Assembly (NCBI GenBank): GCA_020444475.1
Contig: JAHLKV010000003.1
Span: forward strand, 124,001 to 188,000
From: a bacterium
GTDB lineage: Bacteria > Zixibacteria > MSB-5A5 > GN15 > FEB-12
DNA length: 64,000 bases
Direction of reading: 5' to 3'
The first letter of the stretch is position 1, and every line of letters begins with the position of its first letter. The position numbers and the translations under genes are program-made. The notes beneath the pieces were generated by a model. The model ran no database searches. It saw nothing but the letters and a program-made list of their open reading frames with translations, and was not told the DNA's origin. Shown piece by piece: positions 16,249-25,333 of this stretch.

Positions 16249-18234
16249 CTATCTCTTCAGGTTCACCAACTCGTCCAGCATGCTGTCCGAAGTGGTGATT
16301 ACCCGTGAGTTAGCCTGGAAACCACGCTGCGTCGTAATCATCGTCGTAAACTCCTGCGAGATGTCCACCGACGACGATTCGAGCGCACCCGAGGTGATCT
16401 CACCGGCGACCGTCGATCCGGCGACGCCTTCCACGGCCTGCCCGGAGTTGGCCGACTCCTGGTACAGCGACCGTCCGGCTTTCCGCAGACCGGCCTGGTT
16501 GTTGAAGTCCGCCATCATGATCTGCGCCAGAATGCGCGTCACACCGTTCGAAAAGATGCCGGAGATGTTGCCGGCCTTGTCGATCGAGATCTTCTCGAGG
16601 ATGCCGAGCCCGTAACCGTCCTGTCCGATGATCGACGCCGTGTGCGGAGAACCGAACTGCGTCAGACCGCCGAACTCGAACGGCGTGCCGGCATCGAACT
16701 GAATGCGCATCGTCTCGGCGCCGTTGTTCGGCTCGATCGTCATACCGTTGGCGCCCGCCGCGTACTCGAACGTGTTAAGCGAGCCGTCGGCGTTGAACTG
16801 CACGTAGCCGCGACCACCTACCGTGATAGACTCGTTGCCGAGCATCGTCGCCGTCCACTCCCAGCGGCTCTGGATATTCGACTTCGAAAACTCGATCGTC
16901 AGGGTGTGCTTGGTTCCCTGCGAATCGTAGACGTTGATCGAGGTCGAGTGGATGGTCGGATCGGTCTGAATGACGAGCGGATCGACACCGGTCGCCGACA
17001 GACCGGTGGAACCGGCCTTGATTTCGACACTGTCGTCGCCGCCCAGCCCGGTCAGGCCGGTGACGATACCGGTGTTTTCATCGATAAGGAAATCGAGATT
17101 GGTCGTGAAAGGACCAACCGCGGCGCCCGTGCCACGGTCGGGTGTAAACGTATCGGTCGCCACGAAGGTGTGAGCAAGGCCGTTGCTGGCCGCAAAATTC
17201 GTTCCGTTCTGACCGAACAGAACTCCGATAATGTCGCCGCTTACGACGCCGGTCACACCGTCTGTCGTGGTCGTGCCGTTGTTCGACGCGAACTCGTACA
17301 ACCCGGCCTTGTTGCGGGTGATCTGAAGTTCACCGCCCACCAGCTCACAGGTCAGACCTTCGACCTCAGTGATCGCGTTGATCAGATCCTGAACGGTCGA
17401 GGTCGACGACAAACCGGTCACGCTCTGCGTGGTCGAGCTGCCGTCGATCGTGAAGCCGAGCGTGAAGTCGGTCACGTGCAGCGAGCCGAGCGTATCGGTG
17501 AGCGACAGTCCGCCGAGAGCGACACCGGCATCGTCGGTGGCTACATTCGAGCCCGTCGCCACCGAGTTGGTCGCCTGGTTGCCGGTGATATCCACACTGT
17601 GCGTACCGCCGACACCGTCAAGCGCCGTTCCCGAGACCGATACGACATTCGAACTTCCCGCGGAAACGAGAGTCGTGCGTGCATCGGTCGCCGAAGCGTC
17701 GAGGTTGTTCGCGAGCGTGACCGTCTCGGTCGCCTGCGCCGGGTCCTGCTGTCCGAACGGCAGCTGGATCGGTCCGGTCGTCGACAGCGACGGAATCACG
17801 CCGGTCTGATCGGCCATGCGGCCGAGGACGTAGAGACCGGTAGCCGGGTCAACCAGCGTCGAGTCGGCGTCGAAGCCAAACGCGCCGGCGCGCGTGTAAT
17901 AGCGATTGTTGTTGTTGTCACCAAGAATGAAGAAGCCACTTCCCTGGATAGCCAGGTCGGTAATCTGTCCGGTCGTCTCGAGACCGCCCTGCTGGAACAG
18001 GTTATCCACCGATGCGACCTGCATGCCCAGGCCCAGCTGGACCGGATTGGTACCGCCGGAGACGGTCGAGGGACGACCGGCGCCTTTGGTGGTCTGTACC
18101 AGCGCTTCCTGGAAATTGACGCGACCGGCCTTGAATCCGATCGTGTTGATGTTCGCGATGTTGTTACCGATCACGTTCATCTTGACCTGATGGTTCTTCA
18201 GGCCCGAGACACCAGCGTACAATGATGCCATCAT
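16249..18234 (-). CDS. flgE: flagellar hook protein FlgE (long)
   Basis: A 661-residue hook protein. The N-terminus (SLYAGVSGLKNHQVKMNVIG, then NNIANINTIGFKAGRVNFQE) and C-terminus (EFTTMITTQRGFQANSRVIT...LDELVNL) are the conserved axial coiled-coil D0/D1 segments. It is well above the 400 residues of enteric FlgE; the extra length is a Thr/Gly/Asp-rich central insert (about 190-450) expected on the hook surface. Two ATG codons in a row start it, after AGAAGGAAA. It is polymerised under FlgD and measured by FliK. Confidence 0.95.
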   Translation of the reverse strand: MMASLYAGVSGLKNHQVKMNVIGNNIANINTIGFKAGRVNFQEALVQTTKGAGRPSTVSGGTNPVQLGLGMQVASVDNLFQQGGLETTGQITDLAIQGSGFFILGDNNNNRYYTRAGAFGFDADSTLVDPATGLYVLGRMADQTGVIPSLSTTGPIQLPFGQQDPAQATETVTLANNLDASATDARTTLVSAGSSNVVSVSGTALDGVGGTHSVDITGNQATNSVATGSNVATDDAGVALGGLSLTDTLGSLHVTDFTLGFTIDGSSTTQSVTGLSSTSTVQDLINAITEVEGLTCELVGGELQITRNKAGLYEFASNNGTTTTDGVTGVVSGDIIGVLFGQNGTNFAASNGLAHTFVATDTFTPDRGTGAAVGPFTTNLDFLIDENTGIVTGLTGLGGDDSVEIKAGSTGLSATGVDPLVIQTDPTIHSTSINVYDSQGTKHTLTIEFSKSNIQSRWEWTATMLGNESITVGGRGYVQFNADGSLNTFEYAAGANGMTIEPNNGAETMRIQFDAGTPFEFGGLTQFGSPHTASIIGQDGYGLGILEKISIDKAGNISGIFSNGVTRILAQIMMADFNNQAGLRKAGRSLYQESANSGQAVEGVAGSTVAGEITSGALESSSVDISQEFTTMITTQRGFQANSRVITTSDSMLDELVNLKR

Positions 18235-18336
18235 GATCCAGTTTCCTTCTCTCTGTCACACGAGGCTTCCCCATCTCGAATGGGGTCCGGCCAGGTATGT
18301 ATGGTTCTCTCTATTGACATTGTTTCCTTCGTTTCC

Positions 18337-18732
18337 CTACAGGATGACCGCCGAATCGATCGAGGTTACCACGCCCTCTTGCAGGTTCTCCCGATCGAAC
18401 GCCGTGATAACCGTACGGTTTTTCACCGACACGACCAGCGCGGCTTCATCGGTAAGAATCAGCGTTTCCTTCGATCCTTTCAGTTCGGCCTTGTCGATAG
18501 CGCCGGCGATACGCCCCATCAACTCGTTGTCGATCTCGATCCCGCGCGAATACAGCCGCTCGCTGGCGTGCTTGGAGAAGCTCACCCCGCGCGTACCGGC
18601 GATCTCACGCGAGAACATCTCCGTGAACGAATCACTGCCGGCCGGCTCGACCGTCGGCTGCTTGCCCCGCTTCGATATCTCGAGCAGGTCAACCGGCCGC
18701 TGGTAATGCGAAATCTTCAATGCGTTTGCCAT
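18337..18732 (-). CDS. TIGR02530-type flagellar operon protein
   Basis: The start is the ATG of MANALKISH (AGAGGG about 8 nt upstream), giving 131 residues. The C-terminal 90 residues match the small 'flagellar operon protein' family seen between flgD and flgE in many phyla: VSFSKHASERLYSRGI, then GAIDKAELKGSKETLILTDE, then a LVVSVKNRTVITAFD ending. It is cytoplasmic with no membrane segment. Function is unknown; the conserved position suggests a role in hook assembly or as an export chaperone. This is not the DNA-binding FlbD of Caulobacter. Confidence 0.87.
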   Translation of the reverse strand: MANALKISHYQRPVDLLEISKRGKQPTVEPAGSDSFTEMFSREIAGTRGVSFSKHASERLYSRGIEIDNELMGRIAGAIDKAELKGSKETLILTDEAALVVSVKNRTVITAFDRENLQEGVVTSIDSAVIL

Positions 18733-18767
18733 CTCACAACCCTCTTTGATTCTCACCCTGAAAACCC

Positions 18768-19469
18768 TTAACCCTCTTCTTCGTCCACGACGAGCGAACC
18801 CGCCTCACCGACCGTCACGATATCACCCAGCGCAATCTCGACACCGCCGGCGTTGAGATATGCCGCACCGTTTTTGTAGGTGATACTGGTCACACGGGCC
18901 ACCATCTTCACCGGAGGTGTGTAGCTCACACCGTCGGCGTCCATGCCGGTGGCGCTGACTTCGTAATAGCCCTCGGCCACCTTGTTGCCGAGATTGTCCT
19001 TGCCGTCCCAGTAAATCGTCTGGGCCCCTTCAGCAACCTCTTCCATCGTCAACGTCCGGATGATATCGCCTGAGGCATTCTTGATGTTGATCTCGATCTC
19101 CGTCGCATAACGGTCGTTGGTGAAGTTCATCTTGGCGTCATCCTGGCCGTTGTAGTAGACGCCGTCGAGATCAGTCTGGATATCCCGTCCGAGCAGATTG
19201 GTCGCCAGCGTATTGTTCAGCGATTGCATCATCAGATAATCCCACTCGTTCGCCTCGGAGATTCCCGACGCGATATTGTTCATCTGCTCGAGCGAGGAGA
19301 ACTGGGCGAGCTGGGCGATGAAGTCTTCGTCGGCCATCGGCTCCAACGGGTCCTGATACTGCAACTTCGTAACCAGCAGTTCCAGAAAGTCATCTTTGCC
19401 CAGACTCTGGGTCGCGCCGGAGGTGACATTGCCGCTGGCGTCGGTCGCAACTGGTGAAATGAAACCCAT
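18768..19469 (-). CDS. flgD: hook-capping protein FlgD
   Basis: A 233-residue FlgD: the N-terminal capping segment ([20 protein letters not shown], then [19 protein letters not shown]) is highly conserved, followed by a FlgD Ig-like/tudor region (about 100-200) containing [20 protein letters not shown]. It forms the scaffold on which hook subunits polymerise. It lies 12 nt after fliK. Confidence 0.95.
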   Translation of the reverse strand: MGFISPVATDASGNVTSGATQSLGKDDFLELLVTKLQYQDPLEPMADEDFIAQLAQFSSLEQMNNIASGISEANEWDYLMMQSLNNTLATNLLGRDIQTDLDGVYYNGQDDAKMNFTNDRYATEIEINIKNASGDIIRTLTMEEVAEGAQTIYWDGKDNLGNKVAEGYYEVSATGMDADGVSYTPPVKMVARVTSITYKNGAAYLNAGGVEIALGDIVTVGEAGSLVVDEEEG

Positions 19470-19480
19470 TGTATCTGCTC

Positions 19481-21238
19481 CTATGCGTACAGGTTGACGC
19501 CGTGGGGACCAACCGCATTTACCCTGGCTGCCGCCAGGACGGTCGGCGCCGGTGAATCGGCGGCCTGAATACTGTCGTTATCCAAATCGCGCATACGGAG
19601 CCTGCTCCGCATGCCGAAGTTTCTCTCGTGGAATTGCTGCCGCGCCTGGTCACCCGCGACATTGACCTCGATCAAATCAACCTTGATCCCGGCCCGCTGC
19701 AACTGCTGGGTGAGCTGGTCCAGCGACTGCTCCACCATCGCCCGCGCCTGCGGCGTATCGACTGTCACGCGCGCCGTCAGCGCGCTGTCGCGCAATGCGA
19801 GGTGCAGTCTGGCGGGTCCGATATTCTCCGGATCAATCGATATCGTCACGGCGCGTCCACCCGGTCTCAGACCGGTCTGGATGTCGTCCGGCAAGGTGAA
19901 ACGGACCGGGCTCTGCGTTCGTGATTCGGCACTTGACTGAGATGAGTGCGACTGCTGAATCGAGTTTGACGACAGGTGGCTCGACTCAATCGAGGACTGT
20001 CCCTCGGTCAATTTCTCAGTGCCGGTCAACGTTGGTTCGAACTTCCGACCGGCCGCATCCAACCGACGGGCGAGATTGTCCAGACCGAAAAACTCCTTTG
20101 GTCCGGATGTCAAACTGCCGTCAGCGGACTTCATCGCCGCTTCGCCCGGTACCGGTGCGGCCGATTGGGCGATATTATTTTGCCTGGTGCCAGTAACTCC
20201 GGCGGCGTTTACCGTCGACCGTACGACGGTCATGCGCGCGCTGATCGCTTCCATCGGAAGTTCCCGCTGCACGCTGAGCGACTTCGACAGCCGCTCGCCG
20301 GTCAGTTCGATCCCGAACTTCTCGCCCGTCGCATCGCTGTTCGATTTGCCGCTTGCAGTCTGTGTTTTGACCGGAAGCAAGCCGTTGACATTGGTTGTTT
20401 CCGATTGGGTCGAGGTAATTCGAAGCGCTTTCAGATTGAGGCGTGCCAGAAGCTGCGACACTTTGCTGGCATCGGCGCCGGTATCATGGAGAGCAACCCG
20501 CATTGGATTGTGCTTTGAGTTCTTCTGACGCGAATCGGACACGTCGACGGCGAAGTCATCGACGATATCGAGCGGCAGCGAGATCTTTATCACTTCGGTT
20601 GGACTATCTTCGGGAGAGACCGTCAACTCAAGTGTGTCCTGCTTCACGGCCGTATCGAGAATGCGATAGGTTCCCTGGGACACCGCCACAGTCTGTGATG
20701 TAGAGACCGCGCCCGAACGATTTGCCAGCAGCGCCGCTATCTCCCGTCCGGTCAGATTGGCGATCTTTGTCGCATCCGTCTCGGAACCCGCATCGGAAGT
20801 GTCGTCGGAGGCAACCGCTCCCGGTATTTCGCCGGCGAGATCTCCCTGCGCGCCGGTGGAGGCGGAGTTGAATCCAAAATCCGGAATCTCTATGTCATCT
20901 ATCATCGCCGATGCTGACTTCGCGTCCGACGGCATCGCACCGAGCATAGAGATCGGCAGACGATTCACACGCTCGAAAGTGGTCCGGTCAAGAACGAGTC
21001 CAAAAGGATCGGCATTCTGCTGTGCATCGACGCCTGCCCCGGACTGCTGCTTGAGCAGTGCCGCCCAGTCGACCGTCTCCGCAGAGACGGCGCCCGAGCC
21101 CTGCTGGCGATTCATCAGCAACTGCAGCATGCTGCCGAACGGGTCACCCTGAATCGGAGAACCGCTCGGTGCGACACTGCTGTCGGAGCTGATTGGCCCC
21201 AGCAGGAGATCGAATATGCCGGCGTTGTTCTGTACCAT
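19481..21238 (-). CDS. fliK: flagellar hook-length control protein FliK
   Basis: A 585-residue protein of low-complexity Ser/Ala/Gln-rich sequence, the usual FliK ruler region, ending in the Flg_hook domain (about 455-550): [20 protein letters not shown] and [20 protein letters not shown], followed by KVDLIEVNV. The C-terminal domain contacts FlhB to trigger the export switch. It starts 2 nt after the motE stop, so translation is likely coupled. Confidence 0.9.
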   Translation of the reverse strand: MVQNNAGIFDLLLGPISSDSSVAPSGSPIQGDPFGSMLQLLMNRQQGSGAVSAETVDWAALLKQQSGAGVDAQQNADPFGLVLDRTTFERVNRLPISMLGAMPSDAKSASAMIDDIEIPDFGFNSASTGAQGDLAGEIPGAVASDDTSDAGSETDATKIANLTGREIAALLANRSGAVSTSQTVAVSQGTYRILDTAVKQDTLELTVSPEDSPTEVIKISLPLDIVDDFAVDVSDSRQKNSKHNPMRVALHDTGADASKVSQLLARLNLKALRITSTQSETTNVNGLLPVKTQTASGKSNSDATGEKFGIELTGERLSKSLSVQRELPMEAISARMTVVRSTVNAAGVTGTRQNNIAQSAAPVPGEAAMKSADGSLTSGPKEFFGLDNLARRLDAAGRKFEPTLTGTEKLTEGQSSIESSHLSSNSIQQSHSSQSSAESRTQSPVRFTLPDDIQTGLRPGGRAVTISIDPENIGPARLHLALRDSALTARVTVDTPQARAMVEQSLDQLTQQLQRAGIKVDLIEVNVAGDQARQQFHERNFGMRSRLRMRDLDNDSIQAADSPAPTVLAAARVNAVGPHGVNLYA

Positions 21239-21240
21239 GT

Positions 21241-22047
21241 CTAGTTCTCGGCGATCGTAATCATCTGTTTGGATAGCTTGGCGGCTCGCACGGCAGGCAT
21301 CAGGGCCAGCACCTGCGAGGCGTTTTTCTGCTTCATGCGCGGCAGAATCGAGACGACTGTCCCATCATCCAGATTGGCCACCAGCTTGGCGACCGAGCGC
21401 GGATCCATGCCGTCGTAAAGCCGGGCCAGCGCCGCTACTCGGGCTGATTCGGCCTGCTCGATACGGACTATCTTCTGAGAGACCTTTTTGTCGAGTATCT
21501 CCAGCTCGCGCTGGCGGGCGTTGAGCTCTTTCTCCTTTAGCTCCAGCCGCTTGGTCTCGCTCTCGAACCACCTGGCGGCATCAATGGAGTCTTCTTTGCT
21601 CATCCCCGAGCTTTCACCCGGAACCTCTTCCTCGGCAGGCATAGTCGGTGCATAGTCAAGAAACTCGAGATTGGCCATGATATCGCCAAGCACACCCGAG
21701 TCCTCTTCGATGTCGGGCGGCTCAAACGGCTCAAAATCGGGGATATCCGGCACTTCGTCGGTGGTCGACTGTGCGTGCGACTCGGCAGGTTCGGTGTGAT
21801 CGGCCTGCGACTCTTCGGCCGGGGCCGTTTCATGCGTTTCTGTGGCAGCCGGCTCCACTGCTGTCTCGTCGCCTCCCATTAATAGCATGGTGGACACGAT
21901 TGCCAGCGCCACCACCAGGATACCGATGACCCCAAAGAGCAGATACATCTTGGGGAATCCGCCCTTGGCCGGGGCGGGCGTTTCAGCCTCGGCCGCGACC
22001 GTCGCCGGATTGGAGGATTCGGGAATTTTGTTCAGCTCATCGTTCAC
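21241..22047 (-). CDS. motE: MotE-like flagellar protein
   Basis: I choose the GTG start (VNDELNKIPESS) because GGAG lies 6 nt upstream; the product has 268 residues. There is one membrane helix (about 30-54, YLLFGVIGILVVALAIVSTM), an acidic linker, a coiled coil (about 160-205, KRLELKEKELNARQRELEIL) and a MgtE-N-like C-terminal domain (LYDGMDPRSVAKLVANLDDG, then ILPRMKQKNASQVLALM). MotE is a periplasmic chaperone/stabiliser of the stator protein MotC in rhizobia, and related genes lie between fliJ and fliK elsewhere. First gene of the flagellar run here. Confidence 0.85.
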   Translation of the reverse strand: MNDELNKIPESSNPATVAAEAETPAPAKGGFPKMYLLFGVIGILVVALAIVSTMLLMGGDETAVEPAATETHETAPAEESQADHTEPAESHAQSTTDEVPDIPDFEPFEPPDIEEDSGVLGDIMANLEFLDYAPTMPAEEEVPGESSGMSKEDSIDAARWFESETKRLELKEKELNARQRELEILDKKVSQKIVRIEQAESARVAALARLYDGMDPRSVAKLVANLDDGTVVSILPRMKQKNASQVLALMPAVRAAKLSKQMITIAEN

Positions 22048-22087
22048 GGTATACTCCACACGATTGCATTTTTCCACCGTGCCCGAT

Positions 22088-22103
22088 TGCAAGGCCCGTG
22101 CCG
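22088..22103 (-). promoter_or_regulatory. sigma-54 (-24/-12) promoter of the flagellar operon
   Basis: The minus strand reads CGGCACGGGCCTTGCA, matching TGGCACGNNNNTTGCW at every constrained position except the first base. The predicted transcription start is about 29 nt upstream of the motE GTG. The divergent cmk gene begins 208 bp further right, so this is the natural promoter region for the motE-fliK-flgD-flgE-fliLMNOPQ unit. Sigma-54 control of hook/basal-body genes is well known in Vibrio, Pseudomonas, Caulobacter and Campylobacter. Confidence 0.72.
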
Positions 22104-22310
22104 AATTCAGGCTATGGCCGATATCGCATTGTGGTGCAATACGATAGCCCGACCCCGGCACACCCGACGGGACGTCACACACTCGCACTTCGAGAAATTA
22201 TTTCCCCTCCTCCCGGAAAGAATAGCTGTCGAACAGTCTGCGATCCTCCGCGTATAAAAGATGCGGCTTTCCGTTTGCCAGATGTGCGGCGATCAGTTAC
22301 TTTGGGGCGC

Positions 22311-23000
22311 ATGACTGCCAGTAACTCCAATGCCCCCAAACAGAACTGCCGGATAGTCGCAATCGATGGTCCGGCCGGCTCGGGCAAGTCGACCACCGCC
22401 AAGCTGGTTGCCGCTCGGCTTGGCTACCAGTATCTCGATACCGGCGCCATGTACCGCGCCCTCACCTGGCACGCGCTGCAAAACGGTATCGCACCGTCGG
22501 ATGAACCGACTTTGGCCCGGATCGCCGCCGAGCTGACCATCGATTTCGAGACACACGCCGACGCCAATCGGGTGTTTCTCAACGGTATAGAGGTGACGAA
22601 TGAGATTCGGACGCCGGAGGTCACCCGGCACGTTTCGGAGGTGTCCGCTCACCATGGAGTGCGAGTAGCAATGGTCGAAAAGCAGAAAGCGATGGGCAAG
22701 AAAGGCTGTATCGTCGCCGAAGGGCGCGATACTACGACGGTCGTTTTCCCCCAGGCTGACCTGAAGATATACCTTATTGCAGCTGTAGACGAGCGTGCCA
22801 AGCGCCGCCTCGAAGACCTCAGGAAGCTTGGGGTGAGCTCCTCAATCGGTGAGCAGGTTGCCGATCTGGAACGGCGCGACCACTTTGACTCCAACCGCCA
22901 ACACTCCCCCCTGACCCGAGCCAAAGACGCCTTCGAAATAGATACCACCAGCCTGACGATCGAGCAGCAAGTTGATCGGATAATCGGCCTATTGTCATAA
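22311..23000 (+). CDS. cmk: cytidylate kinase
   Basis: Start at the ATG of MTASNSNAP, giving 229 residues, the usual CMP kinase length. The P-loop is in IVAIDGPAGSGKST (about 15-28); YLDTGAMYRALTW is the conserved CMP-site motif and VAEGRDTTTVVFP matches the family EGRDigTvVfP. The C-terminal lid reads ERRDHFDSNRQHSPLTRA. It phosphorylates CMP/dCMP with ATP. The cmk, plsC, rpsA neighbourhood is a widely conserved gene order, here with a lipoprotein gene inserted. GGGGC precedes the ATG only loosely, so the ribosome site is poor. Confidence 0.95.
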   Translation: MTASNSNAPKQNCRIVAIDGPAGSGKSTTAKLVAARLGYQYLDTGAMYRALTWHALQNGIAPSDEPTLARIAAELTIDFETHADANRVFLNGIEVTNEIRTPEVTRHVSEVSAHHGVRVAMVEKQKAMGKKGCIVAEGRDTTTVVFPQADLKIYLIAAVDERAKRRLEDLRKLGVSSSIGEQVADLERRDHFDSNRQHSPLTRAKDAFEIDTTSLTIEQQVDRIIGLLS

Positions 23001-23075
23001 TCTGCTCACGATTGTTTTTAGCGCTTTACAAAATCGAGTACCTGCACCATTTTGGTGGTATAACAGGGGGATCGA

Positions 23076-24161
23076 ATGGGTAGCTTCAGTGACCAATCCA
23101 GAGTGCCGCGGCTCGCTCTGATTCTATGCGCGAGCCTGTTGATTTCGTGCGCCGTTCTCTCCTGCGGCGACGACTCACCGACCAAACCAACCGACAACCC
23201 ATACTTCTCAAGCCTGCCGATGCAACGCACCGCCTGGCAGCTCTCATCACGCCCTGAAAGTGTCTCGCACGGCGTCCACCGGGGGCGTTTGCTCTGGCAT
23301 CTGCCATACTACCTGCCGCTTCGCTCCGAAGTGTACGGAGATTCGGCCCAGGCAGGCGAGGGCGAAGTGCGCCTGCTGCGAGTCGTCTACCGCCCGTCGT
23401 ATCAAGTCTTCGAATTCGGCGGCGTGATCGACACGATTTTCTACCCCTCCTGGGCAGGTATCATGCTCGAGACAAACAAGATCTTCGACACTGCCTGGAA
23501 GTATCTTGAAATCCGATGTTATGCACCGCACGGCCGCATGCATTTCGAGCTGGGGAGAATTGATGAGGACGTCAACGGCGATGGCGAGTCGTTCGGGGAA
23601 GATGACCCTCCGTTGGGAGACGGAAACGGAGCGGTATCGGAGGCCGAAGATATCGGTCTTGATGGTTTGGCCGATCAAGACGAGCCAGGCTACGATCCCG
23701 ATCGCAATGTCGATCCAAGCCGCGACAACTGGTACTTCCGGAACGAGGGCAAGTGCCCGTATCCACCTTCCATTTGTGGATCCGGTTCGTTTCAGGCACG
23801 CATGGAAGACCCGGGCGATCCGCTCTACTTCGAGTTCCTGAACGGAACCGAAGGAAACAGCCTGGACGTTGCAACGTTCGGAAATCCGGATCAGGAACGC
23901 ATGATCGGCTACTTCGACACCGACAACCACTACTACTCCTACGTGCTCGATTTCACCGACCACCCGGATTCGTTTTATGTCGATGACTCGGATATCAACG
24001 GCTGGCGGACCTATCGCATCCCGCTGCTTGATCCGGAAGATGTGGTTGGTAACAACTTCGACTGGAGTCGCCTGACCCACGCACGAGTCTGGTTTGAATC
24101 CGACGACAACGCTACCGGATTCGACACGGTGTTGATCGCGCACTGGCGTTTCACCGAATAG
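23076..24161 (+). CDS. SprA-like domain lipoprotein
   Basis: A 361-residue predicted lipoprotein: hydrophobic segment (about 12-28) and lipobox VLSC, followed by Gly-Asp-Asp-Ser, then a short linker. The rest resembles the repeated beta-sandwich segments of SprA/Sov, the giant outer-membrane translocon of type IX secretion: a Ca-binding-like loop (IDEDVNGDGESFGEDDPPLG, EDIGLDGLADQDEPG), then GYFDTDNHYYSYVLDF, and WRTYRIPLLDPEDV. In SprA these lie inside a 2,300-residue barrel protein, so a stand-alone lipid-anchored copy is unusual. The match is from memory of family motifs, not a search. Function unknown; possibly a surface or T9SS accessory. It sits between cmk and plsC, where most genomes have nothing. 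Confidence 0.75.
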   Translation: MGSFSDQSRVPRLALILCASLLISCAVLSCGDDSPTKPTDNPYFSSLPMQRTAWQLSSRPESVSHGVHRGRLLWHLPYYLPLRSEVYGDSAQAGEGEVRLLRVVYRPSYQVFEFGGVIDTIFYPSWAGIMLETNKIFDTAWKYLEIRCYAPHGRMHFELGRIDEDVNGDGESFGEDDPPLGDGNGAVSEAEDIGLDGLADQDEPGYDPDRNVDPSRDNWYFRNEGKCPYPPSICGSGSFQARMEDPGDPLYFEFLNGTEGNSLDVATFGNPDQERMIGYFDTDNHYYSYVLDFTDHPDSFYVDDSDINGWRTYRIPLLDPEDVVGNNFDWSRLTHARVWFESDDNATGFDTVLIAHWRFTE

Positions 24162-24502
24162 CGATTCCGAGGAAACATCCCCCCATAAAAGACTACCCCC
24201 CGGCAAAGCCGAGGGGTAGAAATCTGATTTAGTTGTTGAAAGGCTCCGTCTATTGTGCCACATACCGTGGCGGGCTCATATTACCACCCAAGTGGCGAAG
24301 CCTCTCGCTACAATCAATATACCGCGAGACTGTGAAGTGTCAAGTACCTAACTTCCCCCAGGGAGACTATTCTCACGGATCGAAGCGTCCAATCACCATT
24401 CCGAGGCGATCGCAGCGTCATCCCCTGTCATAAGGTCGCCCCCGTCGCGCTTCACATCAACCGCTTGCCAGCGCACGTCAGATGCCCTACATTGGCCGTG
24501 CC
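24162..24502 (+). other. non-coding gap with a GC-rich hairpin
   Basis: No credible gene. A hairpin at 24193-24219 (CTACCCC with AGGGGTAG, AAA loop) lies 30 nt after the lipoprotein stop and could end that transcript, though its better T-run lies on the minus-strand side. A second structured block at 24240-24303 is closed by AGGCT and AGCCT. No strong promoter or ribosome site for plsC was seen. Confidence 0.5.
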
Positions 24503-25126
24503 ATGAAACCACTGTACTGGATCGGCAAGTCGGCCACTAACATCCTGGGGCGCCTCCTGTTCGGTATCCGGCTCTACGGCCGTGAACACATCCCCAAAGA
24601 AGGGGCCTTCATCTTAGCCTCCAACCATATCTCCTACTACGATCCTCCACTGGTCGGCAGCTATATCCCCCGCGAGCTGTTCTTTTTCGCCAAAAAGGAG
24701 CTATTCGACAACAAGCCGCTCGGCTGGATAATCTGGCGCACCAATGCCCGTCCGGTCCGCCGCGGCCAGATGGACCGTCAGGCCCTGGCTACCTCGCTAC
24801 AGATTCTCCGCGACGGTTACGGGTTGACCATGTTTCCCGAGGGTACCCGCTCGAAGACGAAAGAGTTCCTGCCCGCCAAACCGGGCCTCGGCCTGCTGGC
24901 AGCGAAAGCCGCCTGCCCGATTGTCCCGGCCTATATCCACGGAGCTAACCGCTTGAAAGAATGCTTCTTACGTCGGGAGCGCCTGAGCCTCAGCTATGGC
25001 GAGCCGATCTCCGAAGCATGGATCGCCGAACGCGCCGATTCCAAGGAAGGGTATCTGGAAATCACCGCCGAAGTCATGCGACGGATCACCGCCCTCCGCG
25101 ACAGCCTCCCCGAGCGATCAAGATAA
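24503..25126 (+). CDS. plsC: 1-acyl-sn-glycerol-3-phosphate acyltransferase
   Basis: A 207-residue PlsC-family enzyme (start at MKPLYWIG; an ATG 21 nt earlier is possible and neither has a clear ribosome site). Motif I is NHISYYDPP with the catalytic H-x4-D, motif III is MFPEGTRSKTKEF and motif IV is CPIVPAYI. It acylates the sn-2 position of lysophosphatidate to make phosphatidic acid at the inner membrane. The hydrophobic N-terminal region gives membrane association. Located between cmk and rpsA as in many bacteria. Confidence 0.93.
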   Translation: MKPLYWIGKSATNILGRLLFGIRLYGREHIPKEGAFILASNHISYYDPPLVGSYIPRELFFFAKKELFDNKPLGWIIWRTNARPVRRGQMDRQALATSLQILRDGYGLTMFPEGTRSKTKEFLPAKPGLGLLAAKAACPIVPAYIHGANRLKECFLRRERLSLSYGEPISEAWIAERADSKEGYLEITAEVMRRITALRDSLPERSR

Positions 25127-25196
25127 CAGCCTGCCTGCCGACCACTTGCAGTGATGAACGGACGGCGAATCACAGCCCCTTTTTTCCAAAAAGGTG

Positions 25197-25224
25197 TTGA
25201 ATTCTCGCCGAAGTTCATTATTAT
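25197..25224 (+). promoter_or_regulatory. candidate sigma-70 promoter of rpsA
   Basis: TTGAAT, 16 nt, TATTAT. The predicted start is about 100 nt before the rpsA ATG, leaving a leader with short hairpins (ACCGTC/GACGGT and TTCCCC/GGGGAA) just before AGGAGG. S1 is autoregulated through its leader in E. coli; whether this leader does so is not known. Confidence 0.5.
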
Positions 25225-25333
25225 AGAGGCTCGCCCTGACAGCGCAAGCTGGTGCCGGGCGACCGTCGGACGGTTTCCCCTCCCGGGGAAAAATCCAAAC
25301 CGGTCGACGGAACAGGAGGTTTCTTTTAATTCC

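Noticed and set aside
16642..18225. A 527-codon open frame on the plus strand opposite flgE
   Set aside because: Very Arg-rich translation, no domains, no ribosome site; antisense shadow of the flgE repeat-like central region.
24233..24433. A 66-codon plus-strand open frame in the gap before plsC
   Set aside because: No ribosome site, no family, and the interval shows RNA-like pairing instead.
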